Positions 22,260 to 33,000 are shown, numbered from the stretch's first letter. The stretch is DNA of 64,000 bases from Erinaceus europaeus (GCF_950295315.1 NC_080164.1:112674447-112738446); one strand, 5' to 3'. Notes: generated by a model from the sequence alone, not told the origin. Program-made: numbers and translations.

Positions 22260-22589
22260 TGTCGTTAAAGTTCGGGGCTCCAGCAGGCTGGGCTAGCTTT
22301 GCTGTGGTAAACAGAGACTTGGGGACACACGGCTAGGCCGGGAAGCTGTATTTCTTTATTCACAAACAACGATTCATAAACTAACCCTAACTAATCACCA
22401 CACAGATCTGTCCTGCATCCTTCTCCTCCGGTGGCTGTGCCAAGAACTCCTGAACTCTGTAGGGGTTCCAGGGGCAGGGAGAAGGGCACCCGTGAAACTA
22501 GCAGGGGCCATACCACAATCTCCCAGAGGCAGCGGGGGGGGGGGGGGGGGTGTGTGTGTGAGACCAAAACCAATGTGAAGCATACAACA
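22260..22589 (-). repeat. 5' LTR of the class II ERV
   Basis: Read on the minus strand it starts 'tgttgtatgcttcacattgg' and ends '...aacgaca', with the TG...CA borders of an LTR. It carries an AATAAA signal (complement near 22354-22359). A run of 17 G followed by five TG units (22534-22560) lies in its U3 part. Confidence 0.88.
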
Positions 22590-22821
22590 CTCAGCATTGT
22601 ACAAAACATTTTTAATTAAAAGAAATCTGACAAAACGGAAATCGACTTGTAGGCACATGTCTCCCTCATACCTGCTCCATAGCATGGAGCTAGTCTCCTA
22701 TGTGAAAATGATGGTAGCTGAATCACTGTCTTCCATGGCCAACAGTTTTTCCAGGTTGGTATGTACTCAATCCATCTTCATGGCAGTGTCAACTGAAGTC
22801 ATTTACAAAGTGGCCACCATT

Positions 22822-23700
22822 TTACTCCCTTTCTTTTTTTTTAATTTATTTTTTATTTAAGAAAGGATAAATTAACAAAAACATAGGATAGGAGGGGTAC
22901 AACTTCACACCATTCCCACCACACAATCTCCATATCCCATCCCCTCCCCTGATAGCTTTCTGATTCTCTATCCCTCTGGGAGCATGGACACAGGGTCATT
23001 ATGGGTTGCAGAAGGTGGAAGGTCTGGCTTCTGTAATTGCTTCCCCGCTGAACATGGACGTTGACTGGTGGGTCCATACTCCCAGTCTGCCTCTCTCTTT
23101 CCCTAGTAGGGTGGGTCTCTGGGGAAGCAGAGCTCCAGGATGCATTGGTGAGGTCTTCAGTCCAGGGAAGCCTGGCCGGCATCCTGATGGCATCTGGAAC
23201 CTGGTGGCTGAAAAGAGAGTTAACATACAAAGCCAAACAAATTGTTGAGCAATCATGGACCCAAAGCTTGGAATAGTGGAGAAGAAGTGTTGGGGGGGTC
23301 CTCACTACAAACACTAGTGTACTTTTGCTTTCAGGTATACATTTTGCAGTAGTTTATGGATACGTGTGAACATATACTCTCTCTCACAGAACCTGCTGTA
23401 TATCTAGGTTTTGGGACTTCGTTAGAAAGTGAACCACCTGAGATGGAATTAGAGAATACTCTGAAAGGAAATGAAGTAATGAAGGGTAATGAAGCTGAAG
23501 TAATGAATCTGAAGGGTTGCCATTCCACACCTTAAGCCAACATCACCCTGATACCAAAAGCAGATAGGATCAAAACAAAAAAGGAAAACTACAGACCAAT
23601 ATCTATGATGAACACAGATGCCAAAATATTAAACAAGATCTTGGCCAACCAGATACAGCAGCACATCAAAAAAATTGTTCATCACTCCCTTTCAATGTGT
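22822..23700 (-). mobile_element. L1 insertion with inverted 5' segment (twin-priming type)
   Basis: 'actccctttc' occurs at about 22822-22831 and again at about 23691-23700. Between them lie a minus-strand L1 3' UTR, with the T-rich complement of poly(A) first, up to about 23535. This is followed by about 150 bases of ORF2 on the plus strand. Opposite orientation of the 5' piece inside one TSD is the signature of twin priming during target-primed reverse transcription. A large part of the L1 between the two pieces is missing. Confidence 0.8.
23536..23690 (+). pseudogene. L1 ORF2 reverse-transcriptase fragment, inverted
   Basis: It encodes '[18 protein letters not shown]' then '[20 protein letters not shown]', the conserved RT fingers/palm region of L1 ORF2. 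It covers about 50 codons and is open over its length but has no start. Confidence 0.88.
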
Positions 23701-24805
23701 CTTTTGGTCCCTCTCCCACAAGATGGAGGCTACATCCTCACCTCTGTAGCTAGACAGGTCTAGTGGAGAAACCGTTAAGCCACATTACAAAGAAGTACAA
23801 ATCAGTGCCGAGAAATAGGTATGCCACACACCTCCCTCAAATGAAGACACTCATCCATTGTTATTTGAAATGGCAAAGAAAGAAATTGAATCGAGATGTT
23901 ACATGAGTCTCTTAAAAAAAAAAAAAACAGGGAGAAGAAAGGGATTGTATTTAAGGAGAGAGTCAAGTAGATCTAAAACAAGCTTACAACAGCATGTATC
24001 CACCAAAATTTGGTTTGATTGATATAGAAACTGACCTGAAATTTAGATAATAAGAATTGGGAAAAAAAAAGAAAAGAAAAGATTTCTACAACAAAGCACA
24101 AAAAGACAATGTCCAGTCACAGGAGACAGAGAGAATCCTATCTCAGGAAATAAGTTGCATTACCCTGGGAAGAGTATATGGGGTGGGGAGGGGATGGAAG
24201 GGTGTCAAAACACCTGGCACCCCAATCCTATGATCCCCAATAGTGGAAGTGAGCCCCTTGAATCTCTACATTGATGAGCAGAGTTCAGGAAAGTTCAAAC
24301 AAAAGGGAAACTGAAACCCTCCCTCATCACATCAGTGAGCAGACTTGAATACTCATTCAAAGCAGCAATGCCGGTTGAGCACAGATGGACTCACAGAAGT
24401 AATCTATGCTCCCTCCCTTCTAGGCTTAGAATGGAGGCAGAAGCCTCCAGGTGGGAACCAGGGCACTGCCAGAGACCATCTTGGAGACCTCCTAGAACTT
24501 TGCCCACAATAGAAATTCTGGACGCCATATTACAACACACATCCCCTGCAAATAGAGCCTGATGGGAAGTTTCTGAAGATAATCCCACCTGCCCCCAACA
24601 GGTCTCAAAGCCAGTTGGGGACCAAGACACAGCTCTCGAAGATAGCTTACTCCTGCAGACAAACAGGTTAGGCCTCTTCACACCTGCCTATCAACCAACA
24701 AGCCACATCCCTACAGCCAACAAGCTACCCGAAGATCATTGGGTCCCCCTGCTCGCTATGCTAACTTGGCAAACCATGAACAGGTGACTATGTTTTTAAA
24801 AATAT
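23701..24805. other. Unassigned sequence, partly GC-rich
   Basis: No repeat or gene is recognised with confidence. The part from about 24300 is richer in C and G and has one plus-strand frame (24335-24562), but no splice signals or protein family. It might be an L1 5' UTR of a subfamily I do not know. Confidence 0.35.
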
Positions 24806-24810
24806 TTTAT

Positions 24811-25020
24811 TTAGGGGCCAGGTGGTGGCATACCTGGTTAAGTGCTCACATTACAGTGTGCAAGGACCTGGGTTCAAGCCCCTGGTCCTCACATGGAGGG
24901 GGAAAGCTTCACTAGTGGTGAAGCAGGGCTGCAAGTGTATCTCTGTCTCTTTCCCTCTGTATCTCTCCTTTTTCAATTTCTGTCTTCTCTATCTAATAAT
25001 AAATAAATAAAAAGATTTTA
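24811..25020 (+). mobile_element. Type B tRNA-SINE
   Basis: Head 'ggccaggtggtggcatacct', box B 'gggttcaagcccc', core 'gtggtgaagcagggctgcaa' and tail 'tctaataataaataaataaa'. It looks full-length. Confidence 0.9.
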
Positions 25021-25147
25021 ATTTTTTCTAAAAATATGTCTTTTATTTATTGGCTAGAGACAGAAAGTAAGAGAGAATGGGGAGATACAAAAGGACAGAA
25101 GGCTAAAGAAAAAAAAAATTCCTAACATGATTATTAAATTTTTTAAA

Positions 25148-25422
25148 TTATTTATTTATTTAACCTTTTGTTGCCCTCGTTTTTTTTATTGTTGTTGTAG
25201 TTATTGTTGATGATGTTGTTGTTAGATAGGACAGAGAGAAATGGAGATAGGAGGGGAAGACAGAAATGAGGAGAGAAAGATAGACACCTGCAGGCCTGCT
25301 TCACTGCTTGTGAAGCGACTCCCCTGCAGGTGGGGAGCCAGGGGCTCGAAGTGGGATCCTTATGCTGGTCCTTGCACTTTGCGCAACATGCGCTTAACCC
25401 GCTGTGGTACCACCTGACTACC
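25148..25422 (-). mobile_element. Type A tRNA-SINE with TSD
   Basis: Full reverse copy from 'ttgttgccctcg' to 'gcgcttaacccgctgtggta'. The flanks 'gattattaaatttttta' (from 25129) and 'gattattgaacttttta' (from 25423) form a TSD with two mismatches. Confidence 0.9.
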
Positions 25423-25576
25423 GATTATTGAACTTTTTAAAATTGATAATTAATAATTCATAAAAAGCAGTCACCCCCCCATCCTATGATTTTGTTAATG
25501 TCTCCTTTCTTAAATAATGAAAAAATTAAATTAAAAAAAGAATTATATTCTGCAAAAAAAAAAAAAACAGTCACAA

Positions 25577-25860
25577 GGGGAGCCGGCAGAAGTGCAGCGG
25601 GTTAAGCGAGCGTGCTACAAAGTGCAAGGACCAGTATAAGAATCCTGGTTCAATCCCCCGGCTCCCCACCTTCAGGGGAGTCACTTCACAGGTGTTGAAG
25701 CAGGTCTGCAGGTGTCTGTCTTTCTCTCCCTCTCTCTGTCTTCCCCTCATCTCTCTATTTCTCTCTGTCCTATCCAACAACAGCAATGACAACAATAATA
25801 GTAACTACAACAATAAAACAACAATGGCAACAAAAAGGGAAAATAAGTAATATTTTTAAT
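25577..25860 (+). mobile_element. Type A tRNA-SINE
   Basis: Head 'gtgcagcgggttaagcgagc', box B 'ggttcaatcccc', CT-rich body, then 'caatggcaacaaaaaggg' and an AAT tail. Together with the minus-strand copy at 25148-25422 it forms a pair of inverted SINEs about 150 bases apart. Confidence 0.88.
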
Positions 25861-25964
25861 AAAAGCTATCACACTGAGTTGTACTTCACCCTCAGTTCTA
25901 TTACTAGTTTTTCCTTAGAAGCATCAATTATAATAAATTCAATTTTGAACACACATTTCTAAAT

Positions 25965-26052
25965 TTTCATTTTTTATTACTTTTATTTATTTATTGGATA
26001 GAGATAGCCAGAAATCAAGGGAGTAGGGGGAGACAGAGGGAAAGGAGACTTT
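25965..26052 (-). mobile_element. tRNA-SINE tail and body fragment
   Basis: A TTTA-rich run followed by 'ggatagagatagccagaaat' and a purine-rich body. The head is missing. Confidence 0.6.
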
Positions 26053-26194
26053 AATCTCAGGAAGTTCAAAGCTTGTGCACTGAATAAACAGAAGCAAATA
26101 GTCTCAATCACTCTAGGCTACAAGCAGACCCTGCTCTACAGCAACCTGACCCTGCTTGCCAGGAGCTTTCCCTGTTACCAAGGTGCAGACTACA

Positions 26195-26345
26195 GTTGGC
26201 CCCAAAGTGACTATTACAATGTTCAAGGACCTAATCTTTACATGCTAGGGGGAAGTTTTACAAGTGGTGGAACAGCGCTGCAGCTCTCTGTCTCTCTCCC
26301 TCTCTGTCTCCCCCTACTCCCTCAATTTCTGGCTCCCTTTTTGTT
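26195..26345 (+). mobile_element. Type B tRNA-SINE fragment
   Basis: Starts in the middle of the head ('ttacaatgttcaaggaccta') and continues through the CT-rich body to 'tcaatttctggctcc'. The usual AATAAA end is lost. Confidence 0.65.
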
Positions 26346-26369
26346 CTGATTCAATCCTCCAAACCACTC

Positions 26370-26640
26370 ACGACAACATAACTACCTCCATGTGTCCCTT
26401 TCCTTTTCCTTCTCTCTCTGAGTGCTAATGGAGCTGGAGTTCAGAGCCCTCTAATCTTCTTCCTATTACTTCCCCTTGCTGGGAGTATGGATCAAGGTTG
26501 GTTTTGGGGAGCAGAAGGTAGGAGTTCTGGATTCTCTAATTGCTTCTCCACAGAACATGGCCCTTGACAGGTCGATCCACACCCCCAAGCCTGTTTTTGT
26601 CTTTCCCTGCATGGGGAATTATTGATTAGTTGTACACAAG
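26370..26640 (-). mobile_element. Old L1 3' UTR fragment
   Basis: Shares with 4.2 kb and 39.1 kb the order 'gggagtatggatcaagg', 'gcttctccacagaacatgg', 'gatccacacccccaagcctg'. No TSD is seen. Confidence 0.65.
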
Positions 26641-27540
26641 ATAAAGTCTTCAAAATCCCACTTGTATCTGAAGCAGCAGTTGTATGGTATTAGATTCCAT
26701 CTCCTATCTCAGAATGATGCTCACAGGTCCTTGGGTGTGCTCAGGCTCAGGGCAAAGTGCTGCACATTAGTCATGTGCACTGAGGCAAGCCTGCCTCCAC
26801 AGGGGAAAACCTAGCTTGTCTTAATTAGCAACATTCTCAGTGTAGATAGTGTTTTCCAAGACTATAAAATAGTATAGTTGGACTTTCTGGTGCATCAGAA
26901 CAACGAATATATAATATATAATACCCACAACTATATCACATACATATATACATACACACACTCAGTATTATCTCCCAAGGTGAATTTAGTTTTAGAGGAG
27001 GAGTTTTCCTTTGAGTTTATGGAGGTAGATAATCTGAAATATATCTGTGACTTTTGTCATTTGTGAGACTCAGTTTCACCCCCCACCCCCATATTGAATG
27101 AAGCTTTGTGCTTGGGTAGTGTGGTTTCTCTCCTCTATCACTCTGCCTGTCTGTCTCTATCTGAAGAAAAAAAAATCCAGCAATTTGTGTGAATTCTGTT
27201 CCATGAGAATGTGGTGTTCCTTTCTCAAAATGTGTTGCTTTCTTCTCCCCTCTGTATACAATCTAAACAGCCCTCTGAGGAGGAGGGAGGCCAAGGGTTT
27301 AGCAGCTGTAGACCTCCCTGTCACCCCTCTTTCCAGCCTTAGGTCCCTGCCTCTCTCAGTTACTATCCTTTTATGAGGTAGCTTCTAGAAGCTGTTCTTT
27401 CTTTTCTTCTCAGGTGCCAATTATTGACTTTTGTGGTCTGGCTTCGAGGCTCCACATTCGGCACATGCTCTACTTAGTAGGACATGATAACAAAGAAATT
27501 GAGCAGATTTTGTCTTTCATTTTGTCTGATTTTACTTTTT
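26641..27540. other. Unassigned sequence
   Basis: Contains short 'atacatatatacatacac' tracts near 26940. A good-looking acceptor at about 27413 precedes an open frame, but no donor follows, so I call no exon. Confidence 0.4.
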
Positions 27541-27544
27541 ATTT

Positions 27545-27828
27545 AGTGCTTTTTCATTGCCACCTGGGTTATTGCTGTGACTCACTGCCTGCACAAGGAA
27601 TCCATCATTCCCAGTGGGCCATTTTTTTGTATTCTTTATTTAGTTTATTTCTCTTTAGAGAATGTGAGAGAGGAAGAAGAGAAGGAGAAACAACAGAAAG
27701 ACACCTGCAGACCTGCTTCCCTGCTAATGAAGCTCACCACTGAAGGTGGGAACTGGGGCTCAAACCCAGGTCCTTGCACATGGCACCATGTGTGCTCAAC
27801 CAGGTTTACCACCACCCAGCCCTCTTGT
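27545..27828 (-). mobile_element. Long tRNA-SINE
   Basis: Starts with the complement of the 3' extension ('ttgccacctgggttattgct') and ends with the head complement ('tgtgctcaaccaggtttacc'). It is diverged but complete. Confidence 0.75.
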
Positions 27829-27839
27829 CTGACTTTTTT

Positions 27840-27975
27840 TTTAATACATATTTCACTCGGGGGTTAATAGTTTATAGTGCAGTTGATGAGACATAGACAG
27901 GATCTCTCTTTTCCCCGGGATAAGTGTATGGGAGATGCTTGCACCCCCAATCTTGGGTGCCCTCCCCAACATTTT
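27840..27975 (-). mobile_element. Possible old L1 3' UTR fragment
   Basis: 'gggttaatagtttatagtgc' with the following text resembles the blocks at 35.17 and 51.40 kb, which share 'ggtttatag' followed by 'tctcatctc'. All three seem to be one family. I assign it to L1 only loosely. Confidence 0.4.
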
Positions 27976-28535
27976 GTCTGATTTGTAAAAGTCAAACTAT
28001 TTTTCAGGTATCTCTAATGTCCAGGAAGATGCTTCCCAACCCTTAAGCTTCAGTGATTGGACCTGAGAAGAGAAGTCTCTGAACTTACAGTGAATGGGTA
28101 CTTTTTTGTGCAGTATCCCAGGCACAAAGTGCAGAGGATAGAAAGACTGTCCCTAGCACTACATGCAACACGTGTCAGCACCCTGACACAACTGTTCTTG
28201 CTGTTTTGTTTGCTAATGTGGGAAGACCCAGACCCAACCTCAGGTTCCGTGCTCATCAGCCACCTTCTCAGTTTCCTTCCTCCCTGGACACAGCCATAGT
28301 TCTGAGTGAGGGAGACTTGCTCTTATTTTTTTTTTTCTTCTTATTTTGCATGTTTAAAGCATTTGCTGTAATTCTTTATTTTTAGGCTGTATTTTTTTCC
28401 TAAGGGTATATCAATTTATTTCTTCTCTTTCTCCTAAATCAAGCAAAGTTGTTGGCTTTACTTCCTTCCTCCTACCCAACCAATCTGTTATTGTTAACAA
28501 GTACTTTAGTTAATCAATCTTAGTAACTTATTATT
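27976..28535. other. Unassigned sequence
   Basis: Nothing recognised. A run of T at 28326-28337. Confidence 0.45.
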
Positions 28536-28539
28536 TTAA

Positions 28540-28675
28540 AAGAGACTGATTTATTTATGTATGCATCTGTTTAGTAGGAGAGAGACTATTCCAGCACATT
28601 TACTTCAGAGGATTGAACCTGGGAATTCACATGTGCAAGTCCTGCACTCTACCTTCTGAAACACATCCAGGACTT
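28540..28675 (-). mobile_element. Diverged type C tRNA-SINE
   Basis: 'gaggattgaacctgggaatt' and 'gcaagtcctgcactctacc' are the reversed box B and head of an old copy. Confidence 0.5.
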
Positions 28676-29345
28676 TACTGTTTGATTAGGCAATAGATAG
28701 TCAATACTTCATTAAATTTGAGAGAATATAAGCAGATGTGCTTCTTAAAGAAGATGCATATGTTTCTGACATGAAAAGATGCTCAACATAGCCAGTCACC
28801 AAGCCACCATTAGATAATGCCCCAAACTTATTAAAATGTCTACTCAGATCTTTGGAAGCAGTGACAAAATCTTACCTTAATTTCAAGTGCAGTTCTTAGC
28901 GATTTAGCATAATATTCTCACCTCACTAGATATCATTTCATTCTCTCCTTCCATGTATTTTGTTACATTAACAATTTTAATCTTCACATGTAATAAATAA
29001 TGACATGCTAATTTTTATTCAAAACTTTAGTAAACTAGTAAGAGGTTGGGATTAATATATTGTTAGCATCTAAGTGTGATAGTATAAACATTTTATTTTC
29101 TCCTTAGTTACATTCGCATATAACCAGTATTGCATGGTATTCTTTCTAATGATATCTTAATGCACTTTGTTAAATATTATATAATAGTGCCGGCATGCTA
29201 TCCAGGTGAGCTATTTTGCCAACCCTTAAGAAACTCTTTATCTCCCTTTCTTCTTTATCCTCTTTTTGCTTCTTTTCTTTTCTATTGTTTTTTACTTGTT
29301 AGGAAAGAGAAACACTGAGAAGGGAGGGGAAGATAGAAAGAAAGA
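28676..29345. other. Unassigned sequence
   Basis: AT-rich with no recognised gene or repeat. A purine-rich stretch near 29300-29350 may be a SINE remnant. Confidence 0.45.
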
Positions 29346-29352
29346 GAAAGAG

Positions 29353-29565
29353 AGGCCAGGTACACTTGGTTAAGTGGTCACATTACAGTGCACAAAGACC
29401 AGGATTTAAGCCCCTGATCCCCATCTGCAGGGGAAATGCTTCATAAGTGGTGAAAAAGGACTGCAAATACCTCTCTCCCTCTCTCCTTCCCTAGCTCCCC
29501 CTTCCCTCTAGATTTCTCCCTATCATATCAAATAAAATAAATTAAATTTAAAAAGTAATTTTTTT
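29353..29565 (+). mobile_element. Type B tRNA-SINE
   Basis: Head 'gccaggtacacttggttaag', 'aggatttaagcccc', core 'gtggtgaaaaaggactgcaa' and the tail 'atcaaataaaataaatt'. Confidence 0.82.
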
Positions 29566-29569
29566 AAAG

Positions 29570-29692
29570 AGTAAGTGAAAGAGAGACGACTACAGTCCTA
29601 CTTCACCTCCTGCAGGCGGAGACCTGGTCATTGCACATGGTAACACGTGTACTCAATCTGGTGTACCACCACCCAACCCTCTTAACAAACTC
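29570..29692 (-). mobile_element. Type B tRNA-SINE, short
   Basis: Purine-rich body, 'ctacttcacctcctgcaggc', and the head complement ('gtgtactcaatctggtgtac'). Its tail is replaced by the preceding plus-strand SINE, giving a tail-to-tail pair. Confidence 0.7.
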
Positions 29693-29975
29693 TTTCACAT
29701 AATTTTTGACTGATACTCAGAGAATATATGTTCATGCATCAATAACCAACCCCCATAGATTTCTCTTAAATTCTTGAGTGTTGGTATGAGATAGAGCCAT
29801 ACACTCTAGTAAAGATATTTTATAGTTTACTGTGTGAGTGTGAAAGAGTACACTGGAATATAAAATATTAAACCAACAATGGAAGTTCAGTGACTGTTTT
29901 TTTTTTTTCCTGAATGGATGATAGTATTGTAAAGCAAGCTCACCTGAGTAATTGAGTTAGAAACTGTATCATGGG

Positions 29976-30013
29976 AGTCGGTCAGTAGCATAATGGGTTA
30001 AGCGCAGGTTAAG
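29976..30013 (+). mobile_element. Type A tRNA-SINE head only
   Basis: 'gggagtcggtcagtagcata' and 'atgggttaagcgcaggttaa' match only the first ~40 bases of type A; the copy stops there, beside a perfect hairpin. Confidence 0.6.
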
Positions 30014-30040
30014 CAATGATGGATGAAACATCCATCATTG
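30014..30040. repeat. Perfect 12-bp inverted repeat with 3-base loop
   Basis: 'caatgatggatg' is followed by 'aaa' and its exact complement 'catccatcattg'. It sits where the truncated SINE head ends and a GC-richer block begins. Confidence 0.9.
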
Positions 30041-30474
30041 ACATCAGCCGCTGCAGGACCCCCCAGCCTAAGTAGGGAGCAATTTTCCTTTGGTCTCAGT
30101 CTCCAGCATTCCCTGCTCCTTGCACACACACCTGCCCTGGACAAAGCTCACTGCACCTGCTGCATTCCACTGCTTCTGTCGGGGAACATAACATGGCTTG
30201 GGGAATCCCTGTGCCACCCCTCCCCACTTCCCTCTGACTTCTCATTAAGGGACCTGGGAGGGCTCCCCTGGCCTTAAAAGGGGCCCAAGCCCCACATTCT
30301 GACATGCCCCACTTTACTAGCAGCCCGTGTAGCTCTCACCTACTTCTCTTTCCCTAGGTTTAGCAGTTCCTGTTGGGTTACAGAAGGGAAGGCATGAAGC
30401 GTCCACACCTCTCACGCCTCTGCTTCTCCTCTAGGCCTCATTGTCCCCTTTCCCCACAGAGGCACTAATAATAT
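30041..30474. other. GC-richer unassigned block
   Basis: C-rich sequence that differs in composition from its surroundings, with 'cttaaaagg' near 30272. I do not recognise a gene, LTR or promoter, and there is no TSD that I can see. Confidence 0.35.
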
Positions 30475-30840
30475 CCATTTTTGTAGATAGCTAGTAGGCA
30501 TATTTTAGTTGTATTCCAAAGGGCCTGTGGCTATACTAGTTTTTTTTTTTTTTCTTTTTCCTGAGCCTGAAATCTGATATTCAGGTGGATCTAAGTTATT
30601 GTCTGGGGAGATGATGTCATGGCTGGAAAAGGACCAGAAATCTGGATCAGGGAAGAGAGTAGCTCCCTAATATGGGAAAGGGGTATAAATATTGTTGACT
30701 GTAAACCCCATAGATTTGGTTTGGTCTGGGGCCCATATTCAGCTTAGGAGCCTATGTGACCTCTGCATCCCTGTAGATCTGAGCCCACATTCTTTGGTCA
30801 TGAGTAGGAACATTTCAGGCTGCCCCAATATCGACCCATC
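30475..30840 (-). mobile_element. L1 3' UTR fragment (A variant)
   Basis: Matches 5.0-5.4 kb closely ('gatagctagtaggcatattt', 'gtaaaccccatagatttgg', 'tcatgagtaggaacatttca') but lacks the shared 3' end. Confidence 0.75.
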
Positions 30841-31044
30841 TACCACAAGAAACCCCCCCCACACCCATCACACAGCAATTTCCCAGCGAATGAAAGAAGT
30901 AGCTTAGTTGTTGATACCAATATTATTCTATGTACAGCTTCAGTAGGTGTCAGTACCCAGAACAACATCTGCATGTTAGTGACTGTGTGTTCTGTGGCTT
31001 CCTTGACATCTTGGGGAAGAGCAGCCCTTGTCATCAGAAACACA

Positions 31045-31195
31045 CAGAGGCATGGGGAGACAGCATGGTGTTTCTGTAAAAGATGTTCACACCTGAGGCT
31101 ACAGGATCGCAGGTTCAATCCCCAGCACCACCATCAGCCAGAGCTGAGTAATGCTCTGGTTAAAACTAAATGAGCTAGTAAATAAAAGAAGAAGA
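31045..31195 (+). mobile_element. Type C tRNA-SINE, forward
   Basis: Reads in the tRNA direction: 'ggggagacagcatggtgttt', 'cacctgaggctacagg', box B 'caggttcaatccccagcacc', 'gagctgagtaatgctctgg', then an A-rich end. This copy fixes the direction of the type C family. Confidence 0.8.
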
Positions 31196-32320
31196 AAGAG
31201 AAACATCAGTATGTAGGTAGGTGTTATTGTATCATTTGGATAAATGTTAGTAAATCAAAGAAAAATAAAGAGAAACATGAATGTGCAGGTGGCACGCAGG
31301 TCCCAGGCTTGCTCCCATGCGGCACCTGCTGGTGGCTCTGGTGACAGTGACTTGGCCATGTGGTCCAGCACACCTGGGAGCCCTTCACAAAGCAGCTGCC
31401 CTGGCACCTATAGCAATGACTGAGCCAAGACAGACAGTGGGGGACAGATTTATTTACTTATACATCAGTCTCCAGAGAGAAAGTGCCACTTTTTTTTGAG
31501 GGGGGGTGATGCCCTGGCAATTCTTCACACACCAGTCAGCAATCTGGAACATCCCTGGGCCTATATTTTGCCATATCAGCAGGGTCTGCTGAAGGCAGCT
31601 GGGCTGGAGATGAAATGTTAGAGGCGATTTTCAAAGGTTTGGTCAAGGACAGAGAAAACTATTTCTGCTGGGTTTCTTCCCCATAGTACATGAGCCAACC
31701 TGCAGCTTTAACATTTTTCCAGGTTACCTATAACAGAACATGCCACAAGGAGACTCATTTTGAATTAAATTCTGTAGATCAAGGTTGAGAACAGTGCATG
31801 ACTCACAGCTCTATGTGCCCCTTATGACTAAAAGTAGTGGGAAAAAAATGCCATTGGAGTCTCATTTCTTTTCTTCAGTGTTAGTGGAGAGCTGTAATAT
31901 GCTGTGGTTCCACCAAGTGAATACAGTTTTCAGAATCTTACCAAATCCATACTGTCAGGCTGGAGTAGTGACTCTGCTTGTGGACTCTGAGATAGAATCT
32001 TACCAAATCCATGACTAGGTGAGTGATGAAGGAACGCTCCATTTCTCTTTATGGGATTATCTTTACAATTTTTAAAATGGAAGGGAAGAAGTAAATGTAT
32101 CATAGACTTTTAAATACCACAGGACTCTTTCAAGTCATTTTCCAGCTATTCCATCACAGGCATTTCCTGTGACTAAAGGGAAAATTCTTCTTTTCTTGTC
32201 CCATCCCAGTCCAGCTTCTCTCCCCTTTCACTTCCCTCCCTTCATTCCTTCAAAGGACTCCTTTCCACCCTCCCTCTCTCTCTTTCCCTTTTTTTAATGC
32301 CACATTCTCTCTTGTTAAAT
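31196..32320. other. Unassigned sequence
   Basis: Partly GC-rich (31270-31440) but with no splice signals or family. The 32200-32290 part is a CT-rich tract. Confidence 0.4.
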
Positions 32321-32324
32321 TATA

Positions 32325-32432
32325 TATTTTTTACTTATTATAGGGTAGAGACAGAGAGAAATTGAGAGGGTAGAGGGAGATAGAGAGGGAGAGAGACAGA
32401 GAAACACCTGCAGCCCTGCTTCACCACTCATA
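32325..32432 (-). mobile_element. Type B tRNA-SINE fragment
   Basis: 'tattatagggtagagacaga' and 'gagaaacacctgcagccctg' then 'cttcaccactcat'. The head is missing. Confidence 0.7.
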
Positions 32433-32554
32433 ATTCCTTACAATTTGACAATTTGTTTCTTGTCCTCTCCTCCCTCTTCTTCTCCCTTCTCTCTCTCCTT
32501 TTCCCTCTCCCTTTTCTCCCTCTTTTTTCCTTTTACAAGTCCCTTTATTTTTAT

Positions 32555-33000
32555 TCTCTAAGCAGAATCCCGTGCAATTCCATGTACTTTGTCCTACGAG
32601 GCACAGTTTCACCCTGTGTAGACTGCAGAGTAATCTTCCATTGTGCATATAACCCCGTGAGGTCTTTATTCAGCCTAGTGTCTATGGGCATCTAGGTTGG
32701 TGTCATGTCTCTGCTGTTGTGTATAGTGCAACCATGATCATAGTGGCTGCGTATATCCTTTGGAAATGTACCTGGAAGTGGTTTTGATGTGTTGTAAGAT
32801 ATTTCTATGTTCATTTGTTTGAGGACTCTCTGTACTGTTTTCTGTAGGGACTGCACCCATCTACATTCCCAGCAGTTATGTGCCAGAGCTCTTTTCCCTC
32901 CACATTGTCGCCTGTGAAATTGTGCCAGCAGCCAAGGGGCTGCTCTATTGCTGTAGGCCATTCTTATGGGTGTGAGGTGGATTCTCAGTGTACCACACCC
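32555..33000 (-). pseudogene. Old L1 ORF2 carboxy-terminal fragment
   Basis: The minus strand shows traces of the L1 ORF2 end: a heavily altered 'LRIHLTPIRMAYSNRAA' and the Cys-rich 'AHNCWECRWVQSLQKTV'. It is far more diverged than the 17 kb copy, so it is an old insertion. Confidence 0.8.

Larger units (their letters stand above)
20445..22589 (-). mobile_element. Internally deleted class II (ERVK-like) endogenous retrovirus
   Basis: Two LTRs in the same orientation bracket only about 1.5 kb of internal sequence. The 6-bp flanks are 'ctcaac' (20439-20444) and 'ctcagc' (22590-22595), one mismatch, the length expected of class II (betaretrovirus-like) elements. A primer-binding site follows the 5' LTR and a polypurine tract precedes the 3' LTR. 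No gag, pro, pol or env coding is recognisable inside, whereas a full provirus would be several kilobases longer, so this copy depends on proteins from elsewhere or is dead. The internal part is GC-rich near the 5' end (21680-22200) and AT-rich towards the 3' end. Confidence 0.85.

Noticed and set aside
27413..27743. Good splice acceptor followed by an open frame
   Set aside because: No donor follows, and the frame runs into a minus-strand SINE.
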